NCBI GenBank assembly: GCA_022575985.1
Contig: JAKSXM010000002.1
Span: forward strand, 17,657,001-17,721,000
Source: Anagrus nilaparvatae
Taxonomy: Eukaryota; Arthropoda; Insecta; Hymenoptera; Mymaridae
Reading direction: 5' to 3'
Length of the DNA: 64,000 bases
The translations under genes were made by a program, and so were the position numbers. Of the stretch, positions 1 to 12,370 are shown in pieces (the stretch's first letter is position 1; every line of letters begins with the position of its first letter). Under the pieces are notes generated by a model. The model did no database searches and had not been told where the DNA came from. It saw only the letters and a program-made list of their open reading frames with translations.

Positions 1-180
1 CAATTCCAGGGGGGGGGGGTATCGTAGAAAATTTTTCTCTAAACTTTTTCAATAATTAGCTGCAGCTTTATTGCTCATAAAAAAAGTTAAAAATGCTCTA
101 AAATTTATAAACAAGTAGCTATAACTCGTTACTGAAGAGGTTTAGCGAAAAATTTCCCACGATACCTCCTTCTAGAATTG
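1..180. repeat. Small inverted-repeat element (MITE-like) at window edge
   Basis: The first bases (CAATTCCAGG, then a G run and TATCGT) are mirrored at about 158-180 by ACGATACC and AGAATTG. AAAATTTTTC and TAAAC blocks also pair between the two halves. The whole stretch folds on itself with its centre near base 90. Its left end coincides with the window edge, so a target duplication cannot be checked. No coding potential is seen. Confidence 0.5.
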
Positions 181-1857
181 AATGATCTTCAATGTGAGCC
201 AAATCGAATTTTGATCTAAGTTACCCAGATCTGGAAACTCAGGCTTTTATATGACTCAAAAATTTAAAAAATTTAACATGCGTTATAATACGACTCGTAT
301 TTGATTAAGCAAATTAATATTTTCAATTTTTTTTAAAATCTTAATTAATTTCAAAATTTGCTGCACGGGAACACCCGGTGGCGGAGAGTGCGTCCTGAAA
401 CAATTTTAAATAGCAAAACATAAAGAAAATTTATAAAAAAAATTTTTACTCTGATAAAATGCGAGAATTGCGACATGGTGGGACTTAAGGGTTTACCCTG
501 TAAACTGCGTCTTTTTAATTTCAATTACTTCTCTATAATTGTTTAATCAAGGCTAAAGTGGGCTATTGATTAATTGGCTATCATACAGAAATAACTAATA
601 AAAGTAAGCCCTTGCAAAAAAAATTGAAACCAACTAGAAATTATTTGATGAAACAATAAAGTAGCTGTGTTATTTCGAAACAGCCCATCCAGAATATTTG
701 GAGCGATTTTCATCCAGAAACACAAAGGCTTCGTAGTCTCCTTGAAAAAGAATGCATATAGGAAATTAGGAATCATGATAAAATTAGTTTTTTGCCCTCC
801 CAGGCGAAAAACTTGTCACTTCGCACCATGAGCGAAAAACTTAGACTCTAATGTGAACACATTAGTGCTCACACTTAAAATTCTACTAGCTACAAGCAGA
901 TTTTTTTCAGTGCAGAGATGTTTATACAAAGATTTCAAATTTTTTTTAGGATTTGAAACCAAACATCAGCTATTGCCCATTGCCCATTTCTGAGATACAG
1001 CTATGTCATAAAAGTAGGGTGCCGATATTGTTATATGGGACATACGGAGGATTAACATTTAAATTTTTTCAATTTTGCAATAAATTGTTAATAACAAATA
1101 ATTAACCACGTATTTTTCAAAATAGAACCCGAATTCGTGTTTAGCGAGTCAAAAAATATAAATACCACCCATTTTTTCTATGGAACTCTTATGGCATTAA
1201 ATAGCATGGCTGGCATCAGGACTATTAATAATTTTTTTTAATTTTTAAATTTATCAAGAGGGTAATATTTTATTCCAAAACTTAAAAAAAAGAAATGATT
1301 TTACAAAATTAAGATTTCAGTCTTTGGCATAGTTAATAAATAATTCATATTTTTGTTGGGGTTGATCTAAAAATCTTTTTGATAAAAAAACAAAATATTA
1401 TTTTAATCGTAACTTTAAAATTTTTTTGAAATGAAATAACTATTAAAAGTAGATTTATTATTTGTTTAAAGTCTCTTAGCTGTAGATTTTTTATTATCTG
1501 CAGTCCAAATTTTATTATTAGAACTTTAATAAGCTAGAAAATATATAATATGAGACATTTTTTTAAAGTGACTTTCCGAATTTGTATTCATAAATAATTT
1601 TAAAACATAATAAACTTAGTTTCAAAAATTTTACAAAAAAGATATCTTTCTTTATTTTTAATTTCAAATAAAACATTTATGCCCATTATAAATCTAAAAT
1701 AAAAATATCTAAGGATTCAAAATAAAAAAAAAAATTTCATTATTGTATAATCTTATATTGTAATTTGTTTACAAAATATTTAGTTGTAAAAAATAAAATA
1801 ACTTTTTGTTAATTAGAAAAAAGATTTATTTTTCTATAAATTATTTTTTTTATTTTT
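181..1857. other. Intergenic DNA, no gene seen
   Basis: AT-rich sequence with no convincing exon. Near 881-913 there is a terminal-repeat-like block (CTAGCTACAAGCAG then a T run and CAGTG) that recurs at about 13280-13382. The AATAAA signal for the neighbouring RpL9 gene lies at about 1825-1830 on the minus strand. Confidence 0.5.
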
Positions 1858-3189
1858 TTATTCTTCATCTTGAACAACAGTTGTTTTTTCAGAAACGTAT
1901 AAGCCGTCTAAGAATTTTCTGATATCCTTATTTTTAACGCTTGTAGATTGTTGGATAAGAGCAGCTAAAAAAAATAAAAATTTTGTTTGAAAATATTTGA
2001 AGTTAAATTTTAGTAATAAATAAAAATTTTAAATCTTATGGTATATAATTTAAAACATTAATTTATGAATTATTTGTGGATTTTTTGAAAAAACTTAAGC
2101 ACAGTTTAAAGTTTATAGGATCATAGCTAATTATCCATTGCCATTGTAAAATTTTCTGAAATTAATATGAATCTCTAGAGATATAATATTCATGTGTTAA
2201 TACCCACAATAATAGAATCCAAAATTTTACAAGTTCTATGCTTGAATTTACATAAAAAACTTAACGGTAAAATTTTGTTTAAGACATTTCTTAGTTTTTG
2301 AATTTTCATGTCCAACATTAATTTGAAAATAAATCAAAAAAAAGTATTTATGTATTTCAAAATTAAAAAATTAGTGTAGATATGTATCGATCTGAGATAT
2401 CCAAAGTTTTTTTTTCAGAATCGCGATTATGCCGCATTAAGAAAAGATTTATTATTAAATTTCAACTCATAAAAATATTTGATTTTGTCACCAATTACAG
2501 GGCTTCTTGTAAGAACATTTTAAAGCCTCCAGTAATTAGTCATTAGTATTTAATTTTTCAAAAAAATGGCACCGTAAAATCAAATATATAAACAATTAAT
2601 TTAAAAAATATGAAAATTTATAGTAGCAATAGTAAATTGACATACCTGATCTTGATACGTCTTCTAAAGAATTTCCTTCTAATATAAGTTCATCTTTTTG
2701 TTTTGGAGAGTTGATTACTGTGACTCCTGGAGCCATTTTTACTCTACGAATAAACTTTTCACCCAAAAAGTTCCTAATTTCAATAACGGAATTATTTTCT
2801 GATGTTACACAGTTAATTGGAAAGTGAGCGTATACTGCACGCATTTTATATTGGTAACCTTTGGTTACACCTTTAATCATATTTTCAATATGAGAGCAAA
2901 CAGTACGTACAGCAGCCAATTCTTTTTTTGTACCAAACCATTTTTCAACTTTTAATGTTTTTGGATTTACCATCTAAAAAAGTAAATTTAGTAAATTTTA
3001 TACTTTCATGAATTAATTAGTAAATATTAACTTATTTTCTCAAGTACTTACTCGAATATCAAGAGCTAAATGTTTGAAATTTCTTTGCAAAGATCCTCGG
3101 GGCCCTTTTACTCTAATGGTTCTTGATTTGACTGTTACAGTCAAACCATCTGGGATTTTTACAACCTGGTTTGCTTTAATTTGTTTCAT
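1858..3189 (-). CDS. RpL9: 60S ribosomal protein L9 (uL6)
   Basis: Large-subunit ribosomal protein of the cytosolic ribosome. The coding exons are 3052-3189, 2646-2973 and 1858-1964, all joined by GT-AG introns in frame to give 190 residues, against 192 in human. Recognition rests on near-universal segments: the VKGPRG motif around residue 30, [33 protein letters not shown], the [11 protein letters not shown] block, and [10 protein letters not shown] followed by YVSEK near the C-terminus. The start at 3189 (MKQIKANQ) follows an acceptor AG about five bases upstream, so there is a further non-coding 5' exon, probably beginning in the GC-rich stretch near 3500. A minus-strand AATAAA lies about 30 bases after the stop. 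Nothing suggests damage; I see a normal, expressed housekeeping gene. Confidence 0.97.
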
Positions 3190-4375
3190 TATGTCTAAAA
3201 AAAAATTAAAATTTTTAAAATTAATAAAAATTTTTAATTTTGAATTAAAATTACATTTTTAATTAAAAAAACTATAAAAACATGCTATCTATTTTTTTTT
3301 AAATTTAGGTTAAGAATATTTACATGCTGCAAGAATAAGATAAAAGTGATACTATTTTGGAGTAAAATTATTAAAATAATAAATTTAAAATAAAAATTAC
3401 TTTAATAATTAAATTAATATAAAATTATTTATTAATTAAAATAATAAATAAATAAATTAATTGCCTTTTTTCGCTGCTACACGTGCTAGCTTAAAAAACT
3501 TCACCTAAAAGGAAGTTTTGTCCACCTGCCACGGGAATGCCCAGCCGATACCGTGGTTTTAACTGAATTATCAACGAAAGATAATTCAAGCGCCAGTTCT
3601 TGAGCATACATTTGACGTGACAAGCTGTATTTTTCTTTTATAAGTTCCAATTTTTTAAGATTTTTAAAATAAAAATCATGACATGATAAATTTGACTTTT
3701 TATTTAAATTAAATAGTAAATGCAGAAAATGCCTTATTTATTTTATTTACTTAAAATTTAATTTTAAAATTGTCTTTAAAAATTAAAATTTATTATTAAA
3801 AATTCGTGTTTTTGGACCTTATTAATAAAATGCAAAATTTATTAATATTTTACTTCTTTCTCTTTCTTGTTATATTTGAATATTCTTATCTTTGTTTTAC
3901 GTAGATTTCGGAGTCATTCAAGTTATCATATGTTCATTTTGCACATCAGGACTGTTGCACACTATCAAAACAGTAATTAAAAAATCATGACAAAATATTC
4001 TCGAATGTAAATTTTTTTAATAAATGCTTTCATTTTGTGTGTGATGCACAAAATATTAGAATAATATTTATTACTTAATTTTGTTCAACGAAATTTCTTA
4101 ACAATGATTGCAAGAATAACAATAAAATTTTCTTAAAATATTACAATAAATTTGCAAACATGTAATTTAAGGAAAAATTTGCAATTAATTAAGGTTAAGG
4201 TATTCATGATTATCAAAGATCATTCAAAAACTAAGGTTTGTTAGGAAGAAAAATATTGTTTTTGTTAATAAGAAAATAAAATTAATTAATATTTGTTTTT
4301 TGTTTAGATATATGGTTATTTCAAGATTTATGCATAACCATAGGAATATAAATATTCAATAATACTGATATAAGA
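3190..4375. promoter_or_regulatory. Divergent promoter region between RpL9 and BLCAP-like gene
   Basis: A short island at about 3470-3630 is much richer in G+C than the surroundings. On the minus strand it contains CTTCCTTTTAG, which resembles a 5' terminal oligopyrimidine start site of ribosomal protein genes and fits RpL9 transcription. The same island holds two clean hairpins (CCACGG...CCGTGG at about 3530-3557 and TGAATTATC...GATAATTCA at about 3563-3589). The rest is AT-rich. An acceptor-like TTTGTTTAG ends near 4305, suggesting a spliced 5' leader for the plus-strand gene that follows. The promoter role is inferred. Confidence 0.4.
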
Positions 4376-4618
4376 ATGTATTGTGTACAATGGTTGATTC
4401 CTGTTTTATTAATACCAAAACCTGTAAATCCTGCACTTCTTCAAACCCATGTAATGTTCATGGTTCTTTATTTAATTGGATTTTTTTTAGAAAGGAAACC
4501 ATGTACAGTTTGCAGTTTTGTTTTTTTAGCGACAGTGTTTTTAATATGTTATGGTGGTATAGGAAATTGCCTATTCTGGAATACAAATTGCGATTCTGTA
4601 AGATGTGACAATGGTTGA
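4376..4618 (+). CDS. BLCAP: BLCAP homologue, small two-pass membrane protein
   Basis: An 80-residue single-exon protein matching the bladder cancer-associated protein family (87 residues in human). The N-terminus [16 protein letters not shown] is almost the family signature, followed by NPAL, a first hydrophobic segment (about residues 20-38), the conserved FLLER-type turn read here as [11 protein letters not shown], a second hydrophobic segment (about 47-62) and a cysteine-containing tail. The family is highly conserved in animals, resides in membranes and is linked to growth control; its molecular activity is not known. The start was chosen because it gives the exact family N-terminus. The gene is intronless within the coding region, as in vertebrates, and is transcribed away from RpL9. 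A second overlapping frame at 4381-4608 is a shadow. Confidence 0.95.
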   Translation: MYCVQWLIPVLLIPKPVNPALLQTHVMFMVLYLIGFFLERKPCTVCSFVFLATVFLICYGGIGNCLFWNTNCDSVRCDNG

Positions 4619-5575
4619 TGTTTTATGGTGTATAAAATTAGAATAATTGTTTTTTTTTTTATTTTCGTAATTATTATGAAACTTTTATCCATAATTAAAC
4701 TGAATGTGAGTTTTTTCAAACTTATCCTATAAATTTTATAATTTATTTATAGTTTTTAAGTTGTTCGAGTTTTTATTGTAAATATGTTAATATGAAAAGA
4801 TTATTTTGATCTGTAAATAACATTTCATTCCATATCATCATAATCGTTCTTTCATAATTTGACAAAGATTATTTTTAAGATAACAAAAAGTACTGTGTAT
4901 AGAAAAATTATCAAAGATTTTGTTATTAAGTTTTTTATCAGAAATTAATTTTCTAAAAAAATTTTTGTTTTCAATAACGAATATTTTTAAAAATATTAAA
5001 AATAAAAATTTAGGAAGATATTTATTTATTTAAATATTATTAAAAATTTTTAAACTTTCTTTAAATGTATTTGCACAAACACATATTAGTCTGTGATAAT
5101 CATTTTTGTTTCTATGAATAAAATAAATTTTAAAAAAATTTCAAAAATTCAATCTATGACTGTAAATTAAAATAATGTTGCCAGTAATTTAAAGCAAAGC
5201 TAAAAAATTACAAATTTGTGTAATTTAGCTCATATTATTAGCTTTTTGATTCTTCCACATTTATGGTTACATTAATTTAAGTAAATATTTGCTTTAAAAA
5301 TGCAAATAACTATGTAAGGTGAGATAATAAAAAATTGTAATAAAATATTTAATATTCAATATTTAAAAGCTGTATTACATTTGCTTCCAAAATTACTTCA
5401 TAAATATACAAAATAAAAAACAATAAAAAAATTTCTGAATTGTGTTGTCTATATTTTAATTTTAAATTTTCTTGTATATTAAAGTCAATTTTATTCATTT
5501 ATTGTTGACTATTTGTTAAAGGTAATGTTTCAATAAATAAAATAAAAAAACAAATATTTATACTGTAAAAATTAT
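4619..5575. other. Intergenic DNA, 3' ends of two convergent genes
   Basis: The BLCAP-like gene and RpS10 converge here. The stretch is AT-rich and would hold the 3' untranslated region of the former. I see no further exon or repeat. Confidence 0.5.
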
Positions 5576-6122
5576 TTATTGAGGTGCTTTTCCACGTCCA
5601 AAACCACCACGGAATTCTAATTCTGTTGTTCCTGGACCAACATCAGATTTTTTGTCACTAGCACCACCTCTTCTGTAACCAGCACGATCTTCTGTAGATC
5701 GAGAAGCTTCGCTTCTTTGTCCTGCAACAGGTTTCAACCTTGCACTTTCTGCTGTGGTTTTCCTCTTTAAAGTAGCAGGTACAATTTCAGGTGGTAAATG
5801 TAAATATCCTCTTAAGAATTCGATACCATCATTGGTAAGATACCAATAGAAATGTCTCCATGCAAATTGCTCTTTGACAAAACCTTTGGATTTGAGGGAC
5901 TGAAAATAAAAATATTTATTTTTGAATAAAGCAAATAGAAAAGGCTTGAAAGTAGTTAAAAATTTAAATTAATTATACCTGCATTGCTTTGATTACTTGA
6001 AGATTTGGAATTGTTTCTAATTCAGGATGTTTTGGGGCATGAAAATCCTTTTTTGCCACCATAACTCCTTCCTTGAAAAGGTATTCATAAATAGCAACAC
6101 GATTTTTCTTGGGCATCAACAT
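5576..6122 (-). CDS. RpS10: 40S ribosomal protein S10 (eS10)
   Basis: Small-subunit ribosomal protein. Two coding exons, 5979-6122 and 5576-5899, join in frame to give 155 residues. The N-terminal winged-helix domain is complete: [20 protein letters not shown], then [25 protein letters not shown], and the hallmark [14 protein letters not shown] around residues 60-73. [15 protein letters not shown] follows, and the tail is rich in Arg, Ser and Gly ([14 protein letters not shown]), as expected. The start (MLMPKK) lies one base inside the acceptor, so the leader is spliced. A candidate non-coding first exon is 6557-6592, starting with a CTTTTT oligopyrimidine tract and ending at a GTACGT donor. 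The stop codon overlaps an AATAAA-like string. Confidence 0.97.
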
Positions 6123-6891
6123 TCTATAAATATAAAAAAATCGAATACTTATTAATTTTTTATTAATTATCTTAAAATTAATTTTAAGAAAGCTTAGTTA
6201 TAGTTCAAAAAAGTTAGGTTATAACCAATAATTAATATAAACAATTTTCAATTGTGCAAAAATCTTATCTTTACATTTATTTAAAAAAAAAATTTATTAT
6301 AATTTAAAAAAAGATCATTTTCACTAATTATTTTCTATTTAATTAAAATTTAAAAATCATATGCCTATTGTTTACAACTAACTCTAAAACTTGGTTATAA
6401 AAATTATTTTTTATTTAAATAAGATAAAACAAAATTAAACACTATTTATAATAAAACATTTCTAAAATAATTAAGAATAAAACAAAACTAAACATTATTA
6501 ATTTTTTCACAGGATGTTTTTAAAAAAATTAGATTTTTTCAAAAAAATTTACGTACTTGAAATGTTATTATAAGGCAGCCCGTATCAAAAAGAAACCATT
6601 TAACACATGTACTTGTTTCTAGTCATTTTTTAGTCGTTGACATGGCTGACACTCAAAATGTTTCTAGAGTTAAAAAAATTACTAAATTTATAGGGTTTTT
6701 TGAATTTAAGCTTAGGTTAGGTTTAACAAGTTTGCATTGTTTATTATAATTTTTAAGTTTTTAAACTGTCAAAACCGCAAAAGTTAATGCAAAAAAATTT
6801 TAATATATAACGAAAGTGATTCTGCTTTATAATCAAGTTTTTTTTTTATTTGGTGTATATGACAATAAAAAAATTAAGTAAATTTTAGTAA
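6123..6891. promoter_or_regulatory. Divergent promoter region between RpS10 and RAD54B-like gene
   Basis: The minus-strand pyrimidine tract near 6592 is a plausible terminal oligopyrimidine transcription start for RpS10, with a spliced leader down to 6123. Sequence to the right leads into the RAD54B-like start at 6892. No other coding sequence is supported. Confidence 0.4.
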
Positions 6892-9800
6892 GTGCTAAAA
6901 AAAAAGAACATGAATAAACTAAATTGTTCTGGTAGAATAAAGTTCCGAGAACTTGATTATTCCAAATCACCTACAGGCAATCAAACAAATAAAAATAAAA
7001 TACGTAGCAGAGATGAAGTTTTAAAATTATTTAATAGTTCCATTGTAAATAATGATGATTCAAAAACAGAAGAAATTAAACCTTCCGATTCATCACATAA
7101 TTTAGAAATGGAAATTAGCAGCACAGAAGAAGAAGTAGTTGATAATTCTTGTAGTGATGATAGTCCTGAAACCGAAACAAAGCAATCTAGTTTTAAATCA
7201 AAGAATGAAAAGTTATTGAAAACAATTTCGACTACAAATGAAAATATAAAAGATAGTTTTAGTTCTGGCGATACAAAGTAAGTAAAAAGTATGAATACTT
7301 AGCAATTATTTAAGATAAACATTTAACCAATGATTTTTAGAATTTATAGTGTCTTGATTGGAAAAATTTCAACAAGAAAACACAAACAATGGGATAGCGA
7401 TGGTGTATTACAGATTGATGGAAATTCTGCAATTTTAAAAGTAAGTTAATGAATGGTTATTGAAATATATGTATGAAAACATTCTATATTTGAAATTTTT
7501 TAGTATTGTTTTTAAAAATATAAAATATCTAGTCTCACAACTATCTGAGTTATTTTTCATTGAATTCAATAATATTTTTGTTTCAAAATTATAGGATATG
7601 AATAGTAAAATAATAGGAAGAACCAGCGTAAAACCTGAAGAGTTAGAAGAGGGATTTAGAATGGTTATTGGAGGTAAAGAAATTGAAGTAAGTTGCATGT
7701 AAATTTTATAAATTTATTAAAGTTTGTGAAATTAATAAAACTTTAAAATAATATTTTAGATTGTGGATCTTAAAACTCATGAAGATATTCAAGATCTTAA
7801 AAAATGCAGTCAAGAAAAAGAAAATACAAGATTAAGTAGCCAAAAGAACCATTTAAAATCATACAAGAGTTTAGTAATTGAAAAAAAAAATGTTAAGAAA
7901 ACAGAAAATAAATCTTTTAATTTATTAAAAAATTCAGCTGTAAAAAGTTTAAACAATACGGATAAATTAAACTCAAAATGTAAATTATTAGAATTTAATA
8001 AAAATGAAATTTCTGATGGAAATTCTTCAGAAAAAATTAGTTCAAGTAGTGATTCTTCTAGTAAAAGGTAACTGTATATTAAAATAGAAAAATTTTAATT
8101 CAAAAATTATATAGAAAAGAAATTATATTTTCTTTAAAAATTTTATTTTAGAACTTACAACGTTTTGGTTGGAAAAATTTCAACAAGAAAACACAAGCAA
8201 TGGGACAGTGACGGATTACTAGTGATTGATGGAAATAGTGCCATTTTAAAAGTAATAAAATTTAAATTATAGGTATAAGATTTTAAAATAATTCATTAAG
8301 TATTTTTTAATTATAGGATATGAATAATAAAGTAATAGGAAGATCCAGTGTAAAACCAGAAGAAGTTGAAGAAGGATTCAGAATGTGTATAGGAGGTAAA
8401 GAGATTGAAGTAAGTTACTTTATTTTTAAGTATCTTTATTCATGTATATATTCCTTTATTTGAATTTTTAATCTTGCAAATAATCAGATAGTAGATTTGA
8501 AATCATCTGAAGATATTCAGTTGGATCAAACGGCTACCAAAAATATCGATTCAAAAAAATTAGAACCTCCTGCCAAAAAACTAAAGACGAATTCTGGATT
8601 TGTTCCTATAAAATCTTCCGGTATATAATTTTTGAAATAAAAAAATAATAAAAAACAAAATATTTTAAAACTAATTTTTATTTTAGTATTACCAAGTTTA
8701 AATTTTAATTTTGAACCTCTTATAATGCCTCAACCACCAATTGAAATTGAATGGGCTAATAAAGAAACGAAACAAATTCATGAAGTGTCTGTTGATAGTA
8801 GCTTAACATCTGCATTACGTCCTCATCAACGAGAAGGAGTAGTATTTTTATATAAATGTGTAATGGGCATGAATGATTCCAATTACAATGGTGCTATTCT
8901 AGCCGATGAAATGGGTTTAGGAAAAACTTTACAATGTATATCACTTATTTGGACGTTATTAAAAAAAGGTCCTTATGGAAAACCAATTTTAAAGAGAGTA
9001 TTAATTGTTACACCAAGTAGCTTATGTGGTAACTGGAATAAAGAGTTTAAAAGATGGCTTGGTACAATTAAGATATCTCCTTTTATTGTTGAAGGTAATA
9101 ATAAAGTTAAAGATTTTCTTAAAACTCCCAGAGCTACAGTTATGATTATCAGTTATGAAATGTTTGTTAGAAATTTTGATGATGTCAAGTCTTTTAATTT
9201 TGATTTAGTTATATGTGATGAAGGTCACAGATTAAAAAATAGCGAAGTCAAAGCTATAAAGGTAAATAAAAAAAAGTATTTTGATTAAATTATTTTTTTA
9301 AAATTGAATATTTTACAGTTCTTAAATGAATTAAATTGTAAACGTCGCATTTTATTAACGGGAACTCCTGTTCAAAATAAGTTACAAGAACTTTATACTC
9401 TAGTTAATTTTGTAAATCCTGGAATTTTAGGAACCTTAAATGAATTCAAGAAGCATTATGAAGAAAAAATTGTTGCTTCTCAAAGTTCAAATGCTGACGA
9501 AGATCAAGTTGACTTAGGTCAAGAAAGAGCAAAAGAGTTACATGAAAGGACTAAGTCATTTATTCTTAGAAGAACAAATAATATAATAAATAAATTTTTA
9601 CCTAAAAAACACGAATTAGTTGTATTTTGCCAACCGACACGTGAACAATGCAATTTATATAGTATAATTGTAGATTATTGGTTTAATAGATCTCTAATGA
9701 ATGAAAATGTTATGCCATTAACTATAATAACAGCTTTAAAAAAAATTTGTAATCATCCATATTTATTTACAAGTGAGAGAAGTAATATTTTGGATGAAAT

Positions 9801-10949
9801 ATTACCAACAATTAAAACTAATTTAACTTCAATTAATTGCTTGCCTTCGCATTCATCAAAAATTTTGTTGATTCAAGGAATTTTACAAGCCTTAAAACCA
9901 ACTCAAGAAAAAATTGTTATTATTTCATATTTCACTCAAACTTTAGATCTATTAGAAAATATATGCAGCAAGGAAGGATACACATTTTTTAGATTAGATG
10001 GAAATACTTCTACTATTAATAGGTCAAAAATAGTTGATCAATTTAATTCTAAAATTAATAATAATCGTAAAAATTCTTTTAATTAACAAAATTTAATTAT
10101 AATTTTGGAAAATTTTATTGAAAAGCACAATTTTTTTAGGTATTTTTCTATTAAGCGCTAAAGCTGGTGGAGTAGGCTTAAATTTAATTGGTGCTTCAAG
10201 ATTAATATTATTTGATTCTGATTGGAATCCAGCTAACGACTTACAAGCTATGGCCAGAATCTGGAGAGATGGGCAAAAACGATCGGTTTACATTTACAGG
10301 TACTTAAGTAAAATTTCTGTTGATTAATATAATTTTTATTTATTGAAATTTTGACCAAATAAAAAAACAAACAATAAAGGTTTCTTACAGCAGGAACTAT
10401 CGAAGAAAAGATTTACCAAAGACAAATCAGTAAAACTGGTTTAAGCGATGCAGTAGTTGATGCAAATCATATTTCTTCTCTAAAATTATCAAAAGATGAA
10501 TTAAAGGTTTAAAATTTTTTTTTTAATTCATTTGTAAATAAAGATAGAAAATGTTAAATTGTTATATTATGATAATTTTTACAGGATTTATTTACCCTTG
10601 ATGATAAAACATCTTCAGTTACACATGATTTAATGGATTGTACTTGCAATGGCAAAGGGGAAATTCCAACTGATTTAGAAATTTCAGAAAATCAAGAAGA
10701 TTCAAGAGACTGTCAATTTAAAATTAAAGAAAAAAAAGTTCAACAACAAATTTCTATCAATCAACTTAAAAGTTGGCAGCATTTTAAAACACCAATTAGT
10801 GATGAAGTATTAAAAGTAATTATAATAATAAATAGATATATTCATTAACAAAAAATATATTCATAAAAAATTATCCTTTTTAGGATTTAATGCTTGAACA
10901 AGTATCAAAATATATAACATTCATCTTTAAAAATTCTATTGAAAATTAA
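6892..10949 (+). CDS. RAD54B: RAD54B-like SWI2/SNF2 DNA translocase with duplicated N-terminal domain
   Basis: Thirteen exons join in frame to about 1038 residues (human 910): 6892-7277, 7341-7440, 7595-7687, 7760-8067, 8152-8251, 8317-8409, 8488-8620, 8687-9261, 9319-10066, 10140-10307, 10391-10506, 10585-10815, 10884-10949. The RAD54 family uses ATP to move along DNA and helps Rad51 strand exchange in the nucleus. Seen here: motif [10 protein letters not shown] (about 478-486), motif II DEGH (about 582-585), [18 protein letters not shown], and motifs V/VI in [15 protein letters not shown] and [11 protein letters not shown]. The closest match is RAD54B, because the N-terminal region carries the small [10 protein letters not shown] domain typical of RAD54B and ZGRF1. 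That domain occurs twice (about residues 129-193 and 296-360). The exon 10 donor at 10307 was chosen because the earlier GTACTT site breaks the frame. Start codon moderately sure: a second ATG lies six codons on. Confidence 0.93.
7341..7687 (+). other. First copy of RAD54B/ZGRF1-type N-terminal domain (two exons)
   Basis: Exons of 100 and 93 nt encode [20 protein letters not shown], then NSAILK, and after the intron [20 protein letters not shown] and [11 protein letters not shown]. The entering intron has phase 2 and the internal one phase 0. The domain is about 64 residues and corresponds to the region preceding the helicase core in RAD54B. Confidence 0.8.
8152..8409 (+). other. Second, near-identical copy of the same domain (two exons)
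   Basis: Exons of exactly 100 and 93 nt, with the same phases as the first copy, encode [46 protein letters not shown] and [11 protein letters not shown]. The two copies are separated by a Ser/Lys-rich exon (7760-8067). The similarity in length, phase and residues shows a tandem genomic duplication of the exon pair. Confidence 0.85.
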
Positions 10950-11126
10950 AATTATAAAAGCTTTAACCCTCGTTTTTATGTACATAATATATAATATAAG
11001 CATTTAAAATCGGTAAGTATTTAAAATAATTTTTAATTTGTTATTTTTTTAAACTTATGTTGACTTTTATCGATTGTAAAATTTCCGACAAAATTGTTAA
11101 TTTTATTTTTTTAAATAATAAATATT

Positions 11127-12370
11127 TTAAATTTTACTTTTTTTAAACATAAATTTTGAAATGTTTTCTATAAATTCTGGCGACTTTAGCAATTTTTTAA
11201 GCTCTTTAGATTCTTCTTCATTAACTTGTAACAAATTATTTTCATGCCATCGTTTTGTCAAACGTTTTGTGGCCATCAAACTCTAAAAATTATAAATATA
11301 TTTGGAATTGTATTTTTCAAAATTTATTGATAGTTTACCTCTTTTGAAAACGAAGAAATTTTTTCTAAATATTTCCATATTTCCTTTTCTGAACCAGATT
11401 TGTACACTTTACTAACTAATCCAAACTTTTCAGCTTCAAAAGCAGTTAATTTTTCTCCAAAATATAATATTTCACTTGCCTTTCAACAAAAATAGAAAAC
11501 AAAAATTTTATTTTAATTTTAATATATAAATAAAACATTTAATTTCATAATCAATTTACTTTTGATGGTCCCAAGATTTTAGGGAAAGTAAAAGATGAAC
11601 ACCCTTCTGCTACTAAACCTAATTTACTAAATGGTGCTGTGATATAAGTCTGTTGAAAAAAATTTATTAATTATTTTAAAATATTGTTAACTTATATTAT
11701 TAAAAGCACTTAAATAATTTGATATACCTTATCTGATGCATAAACGATATCATATAAAGCTAACGTAGTTGCTGCAATACCAATTGCAGGTCCATTTACT
11801 ATTGCTACAAGAAGTTTAGGATATTTTATAAGGGAATCTACAAAACACCTAAAAAATTACTGTATTTAAAAAATATACTTTTTGGGGCTTAAAAAATTAT
11901 TTCAAATTTGTGCTTATTATACTTATAGTAATTTAATTCTGTTTCTAAATTTGAATCTTCATTGTTCGTATTTGATAGAAAACTTAGGAAATCATTTCCA
12001 CTACTGTAAAAGTCACCATTTCCAGTCATTGCAAACATTAAAACTGTATCATTCTTTGCAGAATCATTTAATAGTCTAATTAGATCTAGATACATCTAAA
12101 AAAAATAAATTACATATTATAACATCTTTTAAAATATTTGCAGGATTCAAAGGACTAAATATTTTTTAACTCAACATAAGTTTATGAATTACTCTGCTTA
12201 AAAAAGTCAAGAACAATTTATTTATTGTAGTTTTTAATTTAATTTTTATTTTTAAATATAATTCTTACTTGAGCTGTTATGGCATTTTTTTTTAGCGGTC
12301 TGTTTAATATAACTCTTTGAATACCATTTTCAATATAAGAAATTATAGATTTTGATGAATTGATTTCCAT
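11127..12370 (-). CDS. ECI2: Delta3,delta2-enoyl-CoA isomerase (crotonase fold), probably peroxisomal
   Basis: Six exons (12269-12370, 11923-12095, 11728-11848, 11560-11649, 11339-11479, 11127-11282) join in frame to 260 residues, the size of a crotonase domain. The enzyme family shifts 3-cis/3-trans double bonds to 2-trans during oxidation of unsaturated fatty acids. Evidence: [12 protein letters not shown] near the N-terminus, the oxyanion-hole stretch [30 protein letters not shown], and [20 protein letters not shown] carrying the catalytic glutamate typical of ECI2. The acyl-CoA-binding domain that precedes this module in vertebrate ECI2 is absent. The C-terminus ends in SKI, a weak variant of the peroxisomal targeting tripeptide. 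The assignment to ECI2 rather than another crotonase (for example CDYL-related) is likely but not certain. Confidence 0.85.

Noticed and set aside
3470..3630. snRNA, 7SL, RNase P/MRP or hammerhead ribozyme in the GC-rich island
   Set aside because: I compared the hairpins with the core motifs I know for these RNAs and found none of the required conserved strings.
10301..10303. Earlier GTACTT donor for RAD54B-like exon 10
   Set aside because: Using it shifts the frame; the site at 10308 gives IYRYLTGTIEEK, which fits the family.
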